Positions 23,391-34,540 of a stretch of DNA of 64,000 nt are shown piece by piece. A program made the position numbers and the translations under genes. Each line of letters starts with the position of its first letter. Position 1 is the first letter of the stretch. The DNA is from Epiperipatus broadwayi (taxonomy: Eukaryota; Onychophora; Udeonychophora; Euonychophora; Peripatidae), in assembly GCA_028023455.1 (NCBI GenBank), contig JAQFVV010006454.1, forward strand, positions 1,347,001 to 1,411,000, given 5' to 3'. The notes beneath the pieces were generated by a model. It was given only the letters and a program-made list of their open reading frames with translations, ran no database searches and was not told where the DNA came from.

Positions 23391-24305
23391 GGAAAAACAA
23401 ATTATAGAGGTTAATGCAAAAATGAATATTTTAAAGGATGTTTGTTGTAAAAAAATAGATGGAAAAAATATTAAAGATAATATGATAAAAGATTTAGAAT
23501 TTTTTAATAGTAAAATAGAATAGAATATAAAAAGAAATTTTGAATATAAAAAAGATGTTGTTGGTTGTAATAATGAATTGAAAATTATAAAAGATATAAA
23601 AATAAAATATAAAAATTTAACATTTTTAAAGGGAGATAAATTTAGTAGTATGGTTATTATGTTGAAGTTAGAATATAATTTACAGATGTGTAAATTATTA
23701 GATGTGTAAATTATTAGAAGATTTTTTTATTAAAATTAATAAAGATGAAAGTAAAAAAAAGAATAAAATTGTAAACAAATTAATAACTGAAATGGAGAAA
23801 AAAGGATATATTGAAAAGTTTAAAATGAAACAATTAAAAAGATTAGATGTAAAATGTGCTAATATTATAGGTTTGCCAAAAGTACATAAGGAAGGAATTC
23901 CAATGAGACCCAGTATTTCATGTAAAAATACATATTATGAAAATATCACAAAATGGATATATATTAATGTTTTTAAGAAATATGAAGATTTTAATAAAAA
24001 TGAAAGTAAAATTAATAATTCAAAAATTTTTGTAGATAAATTAAAAATATTTTTGGAAAATAATAAATTTAAGAATATTACATTTGTAAAATTAGATATT
24101 GTATTTAAATATTAGTCCAGAATATGCTATAAATTATATTATGGATTTATACATAAAAGGTAAAGGTGATAAAATAAAAACTGATTGTAATTTATTGTAT
24201 GAAATTTTGGTTTTATGTTGTAAAGATTTAGTTTTTAGATATAATGAATGTTTTTATAAGCAAAAGAAAGCTTTATGTATGGGAAATTGTTTAAGTGGTT
24301 TTCTG
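23391..24305 (+). pseudogene. PLE1 reverse transcriptase, fingers and palm
   Basis: Blocks in order: FLKGDKFSSMVIMLKLEY (the DKG...V motif region), then IIGLPKVHKEGIPMRPSIS, the most characteristic PLE RT motif, then FVKLDI and YLNISPEYAINYIMDLY, and KKALCMGNCLSGFLVNIY. A perfect 16-bp duplication at 23684-23715 shifts the frame, an in-frame TAG lies near 23521, and another shift falls at about 24100. The LD of FVKLDI is the first catalytic aspartate motif, though the usual S/T and Y/F context is altered by the frameshift. The segment stops at the insertion at 24310. Confidence 0.8.
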
Positions 24306-24309
24306 GTGA

Positions 24310-24472
24310 ATATATATATATATAAAATACATATTTTGTGGGTTCATCCGTGTTAAAAACTTTTAATATCAATATACTGACATTTCGACTTGGTCACACA
24401 AGCCATCCACAGAGTTATAAAAAAAAAAAAAATATGTATTTTATATATTTAACCCGTGCAAATCTTCGTTTT

Positions 24473-24505
<33 letters not shown>
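24310..24505 (-). mobile_element. Minimal PLE2 derivative (about 196 bp)
   Basis: Has the same two outer ends as the PLE2 dimer (GTGGGTTCATCCGTGTTAAA on the left; TTTAACCCGTGCAAATCTTC on the right) but between them only the hammerhead-like segment and an A-run. No coding sequence is left. It is inserted at a TATATA in the PLE1 RT gene. PLE1 coding resumes immediately after it with NFEKKYFSNGFG. Confidence 0.85.
24373..24418 (-). ncRNA. Hammerhead-like motif in minimal PLE2
   Basis: CTGTGGA core, stem II GGCTTG/CAAGTC, GAA, stem III ATGT (the palindrome reduced from ACGT), then C. It keeps the same fourth-base T as both ends of the PLE2 dimer. Confidence 0.55.
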
Positions 24506-24509
<4 letters not shown>

Positions 24510-25620
24510 GAGAAAAAATATTTTAGTAATGGGTTTGGTCTTGTTTTTTATTGTAGATATATTGATGATTATTTTACTATTTTTAAATGAGATTATAAAA
24601 ATGTTAAAAGGTTTTTAAAATATATAAATAGTAAAGATATTAATATTGAATTTACTATAGAAAAAGAAATAGGGGGGTGTATTGAATATATGGATATAAA
24701 AATAAAAAAAATTTTTGATCATAATTTAAATATTGAAACATCAGTTTTTAGAAATAAAACTTTTCATGGTTTATTAACCCTTTTCCCGCCTCTTATGAGG
24801 ACTCTCATAAGCAGTTGACGTCACTCTAATTTTGTTATTTTTAGCGGTAGGAGATTCGTTTGACAGTTATTGATTAGGTTTTTAAAAGTTCTGTAAAATG
24901 GTGCCCTCTTCTGAATTATTTTACAAGTAAAAAGTCAAAAAAAACATGTTTAAAGCTAAACAAAGAAAGAAACTTATTGGTGATTGGCTTTCAGCCGGCT
25001 CTCAGCTGACAAAGACATTCTGATTGGCTGGAAAGAACAAAGAAACTGCCTAATCAAAGAAAATAAAGAAAAACGCTGAGATTTTCATTTCGAATATGGT
25101 TTAAAGTATTCCAAAGTATAATTTGAGTATTAAAATAATTTTTAAATACAAATATACTAAAAAAAAACAAAATTATTTTCGAAAAATATTGAAGATTTTA
25201 GTAAAAATATTTAAGATTTAGCAAAAAGAAATATTTAGTTTTCTATAATGTAAAAATCATTTTCATCACAAACTCTTTGTTTATATGTTGGCTTTTATTT
25301 TGCCGAAATTGAATATTTTATAATAAATAAATAGCAATTTATTTTTGAAAGAACTTTCGTTCACTTTTATAACCTGAAAATGTATTAATATATTTTTTAT
25401 AAACAAATATAAAGTCAATATGATATTAAAGGTGAAAATATTTTGACAATTGACTTGTCTTCAGTTTGTGAGCTGGCCAATTAAAAGCTTTGATTTTTAG
25501 CTGACACAATCAATAATATAATTAGCGGTTAAAAGGTTAAGTAATTGGAATTCTGACTTAGATAAACATTGTAAAATGAACATTATTAATAATAGAATAA
25601 AAAGAGGAATAAAAATTTGT
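24506..25620 (+). pseudogene. PLE1 RT catalytic motif and thumb, split by a MITE
   Basis: Reads FEKKYFSNGFGLVFYCRYID then DYFTIFK and TGA. The RYIDD tetrad is the intact RT catalytic YxDD-type site. After the stop the same frame continues through KYINSKDINIEFTIEKE and CIEYMDIKI (thumb) to NKTFHGL at 24773. The piggyBac-like MITE (24778-25536) follows, and the frame resumes across the TTAA as LSNWNSDLDKHCKM to a stop near 25620. The element could not make protein now, but the palm signature is unusually clear. Confidence 0.8.
24774..25540. mobile_element. piggyBac-like MITE with TTAA target duplication
   Basis: TTAA lies on both sides (24774-24777 and 25537-25540). The ends are CCCTTTTCCCGCC and, as complement, CCTTTTAACCGC. 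TTAA duplication with ends beginning CC(C)TTT is diagnostic of the piggyBac superfamily. The 759 bp between hold no transposase. Taking out one TTAA plus the insert rejoins the PLE1 reading frame exactly, so the insertion came after PLE1 and kept clean borders. Confidence 0.85.
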
Positions 25621-25889
25621 TAAATAAAAAATTAAATATTATAAAAAAATAATGTTTATTAAATGATTACCCTTGGGATGTTGTATTAAAATTTTTTTTA
25701 AATAGCAATTTAAATAAAATAAAACATGGAGAAAAATTGGAAAAAAAAGTTTGGTGGTGATACATTTTTTATACATTTTAAAGTTCAAAATTTTATTTTT
25801 AAAAAGATAAAAAATTTGTTTCATAGATTTAATAAAAGGTATGGTTTTAGTATTTATCATGTAACTTATATGAATTAATTAATAAAGAT

Positions 25890-26184
25890 TTTGTTGATTT
25901 TTCAAATATAATGCAAGCTGTTTATTGTGTAAAATGTATGGATTGTTTAAAATATAATGATAAAGATATATCTTATGTGGGTAATACAAAGAATTTTTTA
26001 AAAAACTAGATTAAAACAGCATTTGTCAGATAGAAATTCAGCATTGTATTTACATAAAGAAAAATTTGGTCATGTCAATTTTAAAATTATTCCTTTAGAA
26101 TGTATAATTAAACAAAAAGAAAAATTTGAAACGGAAAGTTTATATATAAAGATGTTAAATCCTGTTTTAAATAGGATATTATAA
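25890..26184 (+). pseudogene. PLE1 GIY-YIG endonuclease, C-terminal
   Basis: Reads AVYCVKCMDC... then SYVGNTKNFLK, one frameshift at about 26008, then RLKQHLSDRNSALYLHKEKF, FKIIPLE, KFETESLYIKMLNPVLNRIL and a stop. AVY and YVG stand for GIY and YIG, R..QH holds the catalytic arginine and histidine region, E of FETES the metal-binding glutamate, and NPVLN the final helix motif. Only the frameshift and upstream stops separate it from a complete domain. It is clearly different in sequence from the PLE2 nuclease. Confidence 0.8.
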
Positions 26185-26520
26185 AAGAAAAGAAAAAAGA
26201 AAAGAACAAAAAAATTTTGTAAAATTTAATGGATTGGTTTTGTTTTTTTAAAAAAAGAAAGGAATGTAAAAATGTGTTTTGTTTTAAAAAAGAAAGGAAT
26301 ATAAAAATGTGTTAATTGAAGATAGGATGATAAAAACTATATTTTGTAACAATAAAAGGTTTATTTAAACAAAATGTAAAGTTGAAAGCTGTTATGAAAA
26401 AGAAATCATAGTAAGTAAAGAATATATTTTCCAAAATAGTATGTATATGTGGCAGGATTTTTGTTTTTATTTGTTTATAAAAAAAAAATTATAATTTTTT
26501 TTCTTTTTCTTATATATTTT

Positions 26521-26578
26521 TAGTTCCTTGAAAAAGACTATAAAAAAAATGAAGAAATAGTCAAAACGTTGGAAATCT
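26521..26578 (+). other. Decayed hammerhead-like segment at PLE1 3' end
   Basis: Between the nuclease stop and the right inverted repeat: TTGAAAA in the core position, a perfect GACTA/TAGTC stem, AAAACG where GAAAC is expected, an ACGT palindrome, and TTCC/GGAA as stem I. Three core bases are wrong, so this is a relic at most. Its position matches that of the ribozyme in PLE2. Confidence 0.35.
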
Positions 26579-26579
26579 A

Positions 26580-26666
26580 TTTTAATATATATTTCATTTT
26601 TGGTGGCAAAAAAATAAAAAGCAAGTTTTTAAAAGATTTGGTGTATTTTATAATTATTTTAAAATA
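26580..26666 (-). repeat. PLE1 right terminal inverted repeat
   Basis: Partner of 18578-18664; the match runs from TTTTAATATATATTTC to the final TTTTAAAATA with a few differences. Confidence 0.85.
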
Positions 26667-27714
<1,048 letters not shown>

Positions 27715-28800
27715 CATCACCAGATTAAAAGGTTTTTTCAAGTTTAATCCTGTTTGTTTGGTTTATAACCTTTCTTTTTCATATCACTCCAGAAATTTTT
27801 ATTTTATTCATTCATCTCACATATAATGTCATTCTAAATCTTTTACAATCTTTTGGAACCTAATTTATAACTTCAATTCTTATTTTATTGTCATCCTTTT
27901 ATCAATATGTCCCGATCACCTTCATTACATTTTTTTTATTTTTTTATGATATTATATATGTTTGTTCTGTCACTCATTTATTTACTTTTGATCTCTTTTT
28001 GTTACTTACAACATACATATATTTTGTTGTGAAGTCTGAAATACTGTTCTTCCATTAAATGTACGTTTTAGTTCTATATGTAAAAAGTGGCACAATTATC
28101 TTTTTTAAACATGTATGCATATTTTCTTTTTAGTATTGAATTATTTTGACAAAGGCTATTTAGGTAATATATAGGGTATATGAGCACAGACTTTCACATG
28201 ACCCATCACTCTCCATTCTATCTCATAACACTGGTACACTTGAACAAATTTTATTCATTATATTTCCATCAGTAATAACAATGTAATTAGGGTATTTGGA
28301 ATTATTAACTTCTAATTCATATTATCAAACTTTATTTTATTTTTCTGAGAAAATTCATTAAACCTTGATTTAATTTTTATAGAAATTATCTTTAGTTTTA
28401 TTTTCTTGCTTTGATCTGACAATTCTTTTATTATTTGCTGATCCTCTGAAGCATTATTTGTAAAAACAACTACTTTATATAAAAAAGCTTGATTATTTAA
28501 ATCATTCTATTTATTTTTATTTTATTACCTTCCCATTTGAATCTGCAAAATATTTTTTAAAACTGCTGTGAAAAGTTTTGAAGATATGGATTCATCCTGT
28601 CTTCCATGCTTATTGATGACAATATTCTGATCAACATCATGATGTTCAAAATTCTGATTCCTGTAGAAATGCTTATAGAATAAAATTCATTTCATAATCT
28701 ATAAATCTAAAGCATGATGACAATTTATATCCATTAGTCTTTTCTATATGTGAACCAGTGTGCTTAATCTACTTTAAAATACAACTTGTTATTTTGATTG
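27715..28800 (-). mobile_element. RTE-clade LINE, decayed second copy
   Basis: On the minus strand, 28660 down to 28250 reads as RT palm and thumb: KLFTAVLKNIF, FKWEGNKIKIN, VVVFTNNASEDQQIIKELSD and QKNKIKFDN. This is followed by diverged counterparts of 8810-9040 and of the 3' UTR (27715-27960, ending in an ATCACC-type tail). An S1 fragment (28166-28245) interrupts it. Stops occur in all frames. Similarity may extend past 28800, but I cannot support a border. Confidence 0.7.
28166..28245 (-). repeat. Repeat S1, copy c (terminal fragment)
   Basis: Only the TAGGGTATATGAGCACAGAC end of S1 is present, inserted in the RTE fragment. It ends before the ribozyme-like core. Confidence 0.8.
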
Positions 28801-28887
28801 GTTTAAGTTTGGGGTTTGCAGTTTTTAATTAATGTCTGTTAATCTGTATTAATAATTTTTGATGACATTTTATATATTATGTTTGCG

Positions 28888-28918
<31 letters not shown>

Positions 28919-28935
28919 CATAAATATATATATAA

Positions 28936-28975
<40 letters not shown>

Positions 28976-30405
28976 CTGCTCTTATGCTAATGAAATCAAA
29001 ATTGAGAAAGTTATACATCAATCAAATCTGTTAATTTTATCATTATCAGTATCATGAATTATATACTAATCACATGCAGTTTGTTGCTTAAAAGATTCTG
29101 GGACCTTTTACAATACTCATCTTGATCAATATAACTCAGTAAATTTATCAAATTGAGTTGTTATCAGTCCAGAAATATTTACCTTTCTAATAATATCTCA
29201 TAGGACAGTAAAATAAATTATTTCTAGAATTGTGTTAATTTGTTATCTGCCTGTACTTTTGACAGATAAAAATCTATATTGTAATCTTTTCTTTCTCTCC
29301 AAGAAAATTTTTAATGCAAATGTAGATGTTATTTATTTAATTTATATTTCTTATAGTACCAAAGAAAAAACAATTTAACATTTTTTTTATTTAACTGCCC
29401 TTACTTTCAAAGCTATTTATTCTTCTGTAATCTAATAATCAAATAAATTTCCAACACTCTTCTTTACATTATCAATAAGAGCATATGCAAAAATGCTTTC
29501 CTTTTGTTAGAATTTCTAAACACTATCCTTTGATTTCTAATATGTCACTTATTTTGCATTCCATTATCAAGAAAATATAAATTTCTGTTTGTGAATAATC
29601 TTGGGAAATTCCTCTCATTCATCTTCAGACATTTATGCAAGTACCAGAAGTTTGGTCTATTTCTCATCATTATGGTTTTTTTAAAAGGTTTTATTCAGTT
29701 TACTATCAATATATTGTAGTTCTTTTAAGTGAACAGTGTTTTTTGTAAAATACTATTTTTTATTCTACGTTGAAATTATCCTACGTTTTTTTTAGTTATG
29801 TATACCATCCCAAATTATATATTTAGTTAGAAGGTTTAAGATTTGAAGGAAGGGAAAAAATATATTATCAGATCTAAATTTTCACTTTTACACTTTAATT
29901 AAATTGTAAACAGATAAAGGTTTAGGTCTAAAAATATACTTTGATGTAAGTAATTTTCTGATGAATAAACACTATATTAAAATAAGTTACCTTTATGTCA
30001 CAACTGAATCATTTATTTTGATGTGTGTTGCTTTATTATGATAGTGCTTATCTTGCTTTGGCTTTCCTTCAATATTTTACAGTTACCTATAATGGTTGTT
30101 TTCTAATTCATTTTTTTATGATAAATATTGAAACAAATTACTAATTTAAAAAATAAATTTGAAAATGTTACTACTACATAGATATCATACAAATGTCATG
30201 CAAATTTAAAATTTAAAATAAATTGCCCATAACATGTTTGGTTTTATCATACTCCAACAAAACTGATAACATCACTTATTGGTAGATTATTTGAACTAAG
30301 GCTTTTCATAACGTTTTTTTTCTTTTAATATTTCATGGAAAAATTGTAACTTTTAGTAATTTATTTACATATTTAAGCTTATTTCTGCTACAAATTTGAA
30401 AAATA
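28801..30405. other. Gene-free DNA, two (TA)n tracts
   Basis: TA runs lie at about 28889-28916 and 28938-28970. The minus-strand reading frame over them is only the translation of this microsatellite. The rest may include further RTE remnants too decayed to delimit. Confidence 0.5.
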
Positions 30406-30409
30406 TTTA

Positions 30410-31012
30410 TTAGAATTTCTTTAAAAATATTTGTTTTTAAAAAAACCAAATTGTTAAAACTGTAGTCATAGTAAAGTTCTAAGTACTTATTATTTTCTAA
30501 AAAGAAATGCTTTCATAAACACTACAACCTTGACACTAATGATGGCTTTGAATGTTCCATCATCAGATTTTCAATGAAATGGATGGCTGAAGAGTTGTGG
30601 GTTGGAGCAGTTTGAAGTCTGTCCATTAAAGTATGAAGATTGGTTATCTTAATATAAAGCTGAGCACTGATTGTATATATGGGTGGAGATAGTAATCTGG
30701 ACTAACTGACGATTTCTGTTTTAGCATAAAATATGTATATTGGTAATTATTTATCTTTTCAACATGTGTATGATCAGGTGGGTCAGAAATATGAGATGGC
30801 ATGGAGAGTTCAGGGTTGTGTGAAAGTCTGAGTTCGAATTCCTTATATATTATATTATATATGTGCAGGTGTGTGTAAGCCTGTACAGTGTATTAATTAG
30901 AATTTATTTAAAAATATTTGTTTTTAAAAAGACAAATTGTTAAAACTGTCATCATGGTAAAGTTATAAGCACTTATTATTTGCTAAAAAGAAATGCTTTG
31001 TAAACACTATTC
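30410..31012. repeat. S1 copy d between two direct repeats of about 115 bp
   Basis: 30410-30527 and 30895-31012 are diverged direct copies of one sequence (both carry AAATATTTGTTTTTAAAAA and AAAAAGAAATGCTTT). Between them, 30528-30850 is a plus-strand S1 copy. A 115-bp flank duplication is far too long for a target-site duplication, so either the locus was tandemly duplicated or the flank is part of a longer S1 unit. The S1d end holds GAGTTCGAATTCC, which resembles a tRNA B box; the other S1 copies lack it. Confidence 0.7.
30692..30750 (+). ncRNA. Hammerhead-like relic in S1d
   Basis: CTGACGA at 30706-30712 fits the CTGANGA core. The stem II arm is degraded (TTCT with AGCA), GAA is AAA, and the outer stem I no longer pairs well. 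Probably inactive. Confidence 0.35.
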
Positions 31013-33729
31013 AAGCATTTTTTTGTAAAATTTTAATAATAATAAATTTAATTTTAAGTTTTAAAACATATTTTTATTGATTTAGTTGGGTCAATTAAAA
31101 TTCATCTCTATTTTTAAAATGGAATTCAAATAAGAAATATTTTGTTCAATAATTTTTATAAATAGACAAAGTTATAGCCCAATATAAAAAGAGCCATTGT
31201 TATTATGTATTCAGTTTAGTACTTTATTTTGTTATTTTAAAAAATTCAAATATTATTTTTTAGAATGTCTTTCATTTATAAACTTACATTTGTAATAAAT
31301 AATATAAAAATTGAAAATTTGATATAGAATAAATATTAAATTGCAAACATAAAATGTTTCAAATATGATCAAAATTGTCACCAGTATATCTCAAATCACA
31401 ATGGGAGGAATTAGGCTTGAACAAGTAGTAATAAAATTAAAATTAAACTTTTGGTAGACAAATAATTTCAACTATTAATAAATCTTATTTATTTTAAAAT
31501 GATTTAAATTAAATAAAATGAATAATAACGCATCATAATTTATTAACTTTTTCTCAAAATTAGAAAAAAAAAACAATCTAAGTATAAGTCATACTTTTTT
31601 TTTAATTTCTACTCTGTAAAAAAAGTATTTTTAAATTATTTTTTTTCATTTTACTAAAGTAAAAAAAAAATCACAAAAAATATAATTGCTAAAACAATTA
31701 TTAAATAATGAATTTTAAAAATTAAATTAAATAATTAGATGCTCATTTCTCAAGTACTTTATGAAATATTTTTTATTCATGTTATGAAACTGAATCATTT
31801 AAATAGTGCAAAAAAATTTCCCTCTTTCTCTGGTGTAGAATGCCATAAATTTTTTTATAGATTTCTTGAAAATGCAATTTTTACAATAACTTAATAGTGC
31901 ATAATAAAAAAATATTAAATGATACATAAATTAAGATCTCATTAAAAACAATAAAACTATTAAAATATACTAATTGGCATAAAATAAAAAAATAAGTATT
32001 TTTAAAGATAATTATAAATTTATTCACAAACTGTATATTTAGTTATATTCATTTTAACATTAAAACTTTTTTAACATTGTTAACATATTCTACATTGAAT
32101 AGCTAAAACATGATGTATAAATGTATATACTATATTGATCATTATTAATAGATTATTTCCTTTTCTCCTTCCATCATTTAACATAATATCTTATGTAGTT
32201 TTTCCATACCTTTAGAGAATTTTCTAACCAAATAAAAATTAATTATTAATGATTTGTTTTCAAATATTTATTTAATAATGGTATTTATAAATATTGAAAA
32301 ACAAAATATTTTACATACCTAAATTAGATTAATTTTTCTCATATACTCATATATTTACAAATGTTTCATGAAAAGCATACATAAATTTACAATTATTTGG
32401 CCAATTTATTTATAAACTTTTTTTCTAAATACAATGAAAATTATAAGGCAAACATAATTTTCTTTCTAAAATTAAAAGTAGTTTTGCATTATAATAATGT
32501 TTTTAATATAATGTTAAAATATAATAATTAAAATTGTACATACTGTAATTCATCTATCAGTTTATTTTAATAATTCTATATACAAATTTGCATACATTTT
32601 TTTGCTATTTTTTTTAAATATTTGGAAAAGTTTTATCACTCAAAAACCATTACCCTGATATTATTATGTAGTGAGATAAGGCTGGATATTATTGATGAAA
32701 TGGCATACTATAATACATTCACACTATACATTGTTTTGTTTATGCATTTCTGTAAAAATATACTATATATAAAACTGAATTCTATTAGCTGATAGAACAC
32801 TGCTGAAAAAGTAATAGTCCTATAACTTAAACTTCAGCAAATCATACAATGAAGAGTAACAGTTCTTATTGATATTTTTTTCTTTTTAGCTTTAAAATAA
32901 ACTGATTAATTGCATGTTGTAACATTTTCATTTTTAATAAGTTTTTGAGATTTTATTAATTATTGTAAAAGTTGATCAAAAATTATTTTATTAATGGCAA
33001 ATAATTTTTAATTTGCCATAATTTTTACCATAAAAATTTAATATCAAACTGATACATTTTTTTTGCCCCAATTATAAATAATTATTTTAAAAAACTGTCT
33101 TCTGAAGATATACCCTTGGTCAAACATGGCAAGATAGTTTTAGGTCAAAGATTCATAATCAAACTGGTTTCTTTTTTAAAAAAAATTAAGTTAATAGTTG
33201 TAATTTTAAATATTTTATATTCATGAACTTTGGTTATCCATTAATTAATTTTCAATGTTGATGGAGTATTTAATAAATATTTAAAATAATAATTACCTTT
33301 ACCAAATTTCAAATTAAAATTATTTCAGCCTAGGTTTTTATTAAAAAAAGATAATCTGTCTCAAAAAAAAACTGATCTGAGCATCAATTAATCAGACATC
33401 TTTAGAACCATAAAATCCAAAATGATATGCCTTCCTAAACATTTAATAAGTTTTCATTTTTCTTTTCAAAAAATTTCCATTAAATAAGAATAAGTTAATC
33501 ATTCCCTCTCTCATGTGCCTACAAAGCAGTAATTTACTGATTGATTAATTAAAATAAGTAACAGTAATAATCACTCTTTGTTTTTAGATATAGTTATCAA
33601 TTACTTAAACTAATTCTAGACCAAGTTTTCAGCATTTTTATTATTTTTTTAAATTCAAGAATTAAAACTGATAGGTTAAAATCTTTATCAAAACAATGTT
33701 TTGTTATAATACTAGAGTCAGAATTAAAA
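31013..33729. other. Gene-free AT-rich DNA
   Basis: The only signal is a diverged segment at about 31255-31395 that resembles 36745-36905 (shared TAGAATGT.TTTCATTT.TAAACTT and CTGTCACCAG-type blocks). No gene is seen. Confidence 0.5.
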
Positions 33730-33864
33730 CATTTTTTCTAGTTAATGAAAATATTTCTATACTATAACTTTCACCACATCACTCTCATTCAAGGTAGGAC
33801 CTAGTTTCTAATCACTTTTAACACCTTATCAAGGGGTACAATAATGAATATGTGAAAAAGATGT

Positions 33865-33923
33865 ATGATCTCCAAGATCCACATTTCATGCTAAACCAGC
33901 ACTCATCAATTGGCCCAGATCAT
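33865..33923 (-). ncRNA. Hammerhead-like motif in S2, inverted unit
   Basis: Minus strand: outer stem I ATGATC/GATCAT and inner stem I CCAA/TTGG separated by an internal loop, core TTGATGA (first base C to T), stem II GTGCT/AGCAT with loop GGTTT (G.U closing), GAA, stem III AT/AT around GTGG, then C. The stems are excellent, but the core C change suggests loss of activity. Confidence 0.55.
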
Positions 33924-34300
33924 AATCTCCTTCACATGTCTTTATCATTTTTCTGTATATATATAAATGTGCATTATGGAGATGATACAATATTTTTATA
34001 TATGTTTGGTTATATATTTATGATTTCACTCTCCACAGGATGTTAAAAATGAAAAGAAATATGTCCCTACTCTGTGTGAGAGTGGTATGGTAAAAGGTTA
34101 CACTATAGAAATATTATTTATTAAGGGGATACTTGTTAATCAAATGAATAACTATTAAATATTATTAATATATTTCTATTAAATGGTTTGTATCAAAGTT
34201 ATGAAGGCCGTACATTTCACTCTTAACAATTAAACAAAAACTGGCAATCTATATCTACTGAACAATGATAAAGCTATGTGTAAAATATTGTAATCTAGGC

Positions 34301-34350
34301 CAACTGATGAGTCCTGGTTCAGTATAAAAGGTGCATCTTGGGAATTGTAT
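34301..34350 (+). ncRNA. Hammerhead-like motif in S2, direct unit
   Basis: Core CTGATGA 34314-34320, stem II arm GTCCT with AGTAT (partly broken), AAA in place of GAA, GGTGCAT then C, and inner stem I CCAA/TTGG. This core keeps the C the inverted unit has lost but lacks its G. Confidence 0.45.
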
Positions 34351-34540
34351 ATCTTTTTGTGTCTTTGGTCATGATTGCACCCCTTTTCATGATATTTAAA
34401 GTGAATAGAAACCAGTCCTTACCCTGCATGATAGTGTGTGGTGAAAGTTACACTACAAAAATATTATTCTTTAAGTGGATAATCTCTAGTCTAATGAATA
34501 ACTAATAAAAATTATAAATATCTTTCCTAGTGTTCAATAT

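Larger units (their letters stand above)
18578..26666 (+). mobile_element. PLE1: Penelope-like retroelement, interrupted
   Basis: One degraded plus-strand PLE spans this interval: N-terminal region (18691 onward), the NLTN...VLNKGL segment (23281-23380), reverse transcriptase motifs (23640-24700), thumb, and a C-terminal GIY-YIG nuclease (25910-26184). It is bounded by inverted repeats of about 87 bp. Four foreign blocks interrupt it: 19303-21240, 21250-23240, 24310-24505 and 24778-25536. Removing them leaves about 3.2 kb, a normal PLE length. Stops and frameshifts show it is dead. Its codons are extremely AT-biased compared with PLE2. Confidence 0.85.
33730..34540. repeat. Repeat S2: inverted and direct units
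   Basis: A block containing GTGGTGAAAGTTACACTAC occurs three times: inverted near 33760-33800, direct near 34060-34110, and direct near 34410-34470. The two direct copies are about 352 bp apart and bracket one hammerhead-like core; the inverted copy has its own. There is no coding sequence. The layout, units of about 350 bp in both orientations each with one ribozyme-like core, is that of satellite A in older form. Confidence 0.7.

Noticed and set aside
26521-26578. Active hammerhead at the PLE1 3' end
   Set aside because: At least three core bases differ from the consensus, including the G of GAA; kept only as a possible relic.
28839-29021. Minus-strand frame of alternating I and Y
   Set aside because: It is only the translation of two (TA)n tracts.
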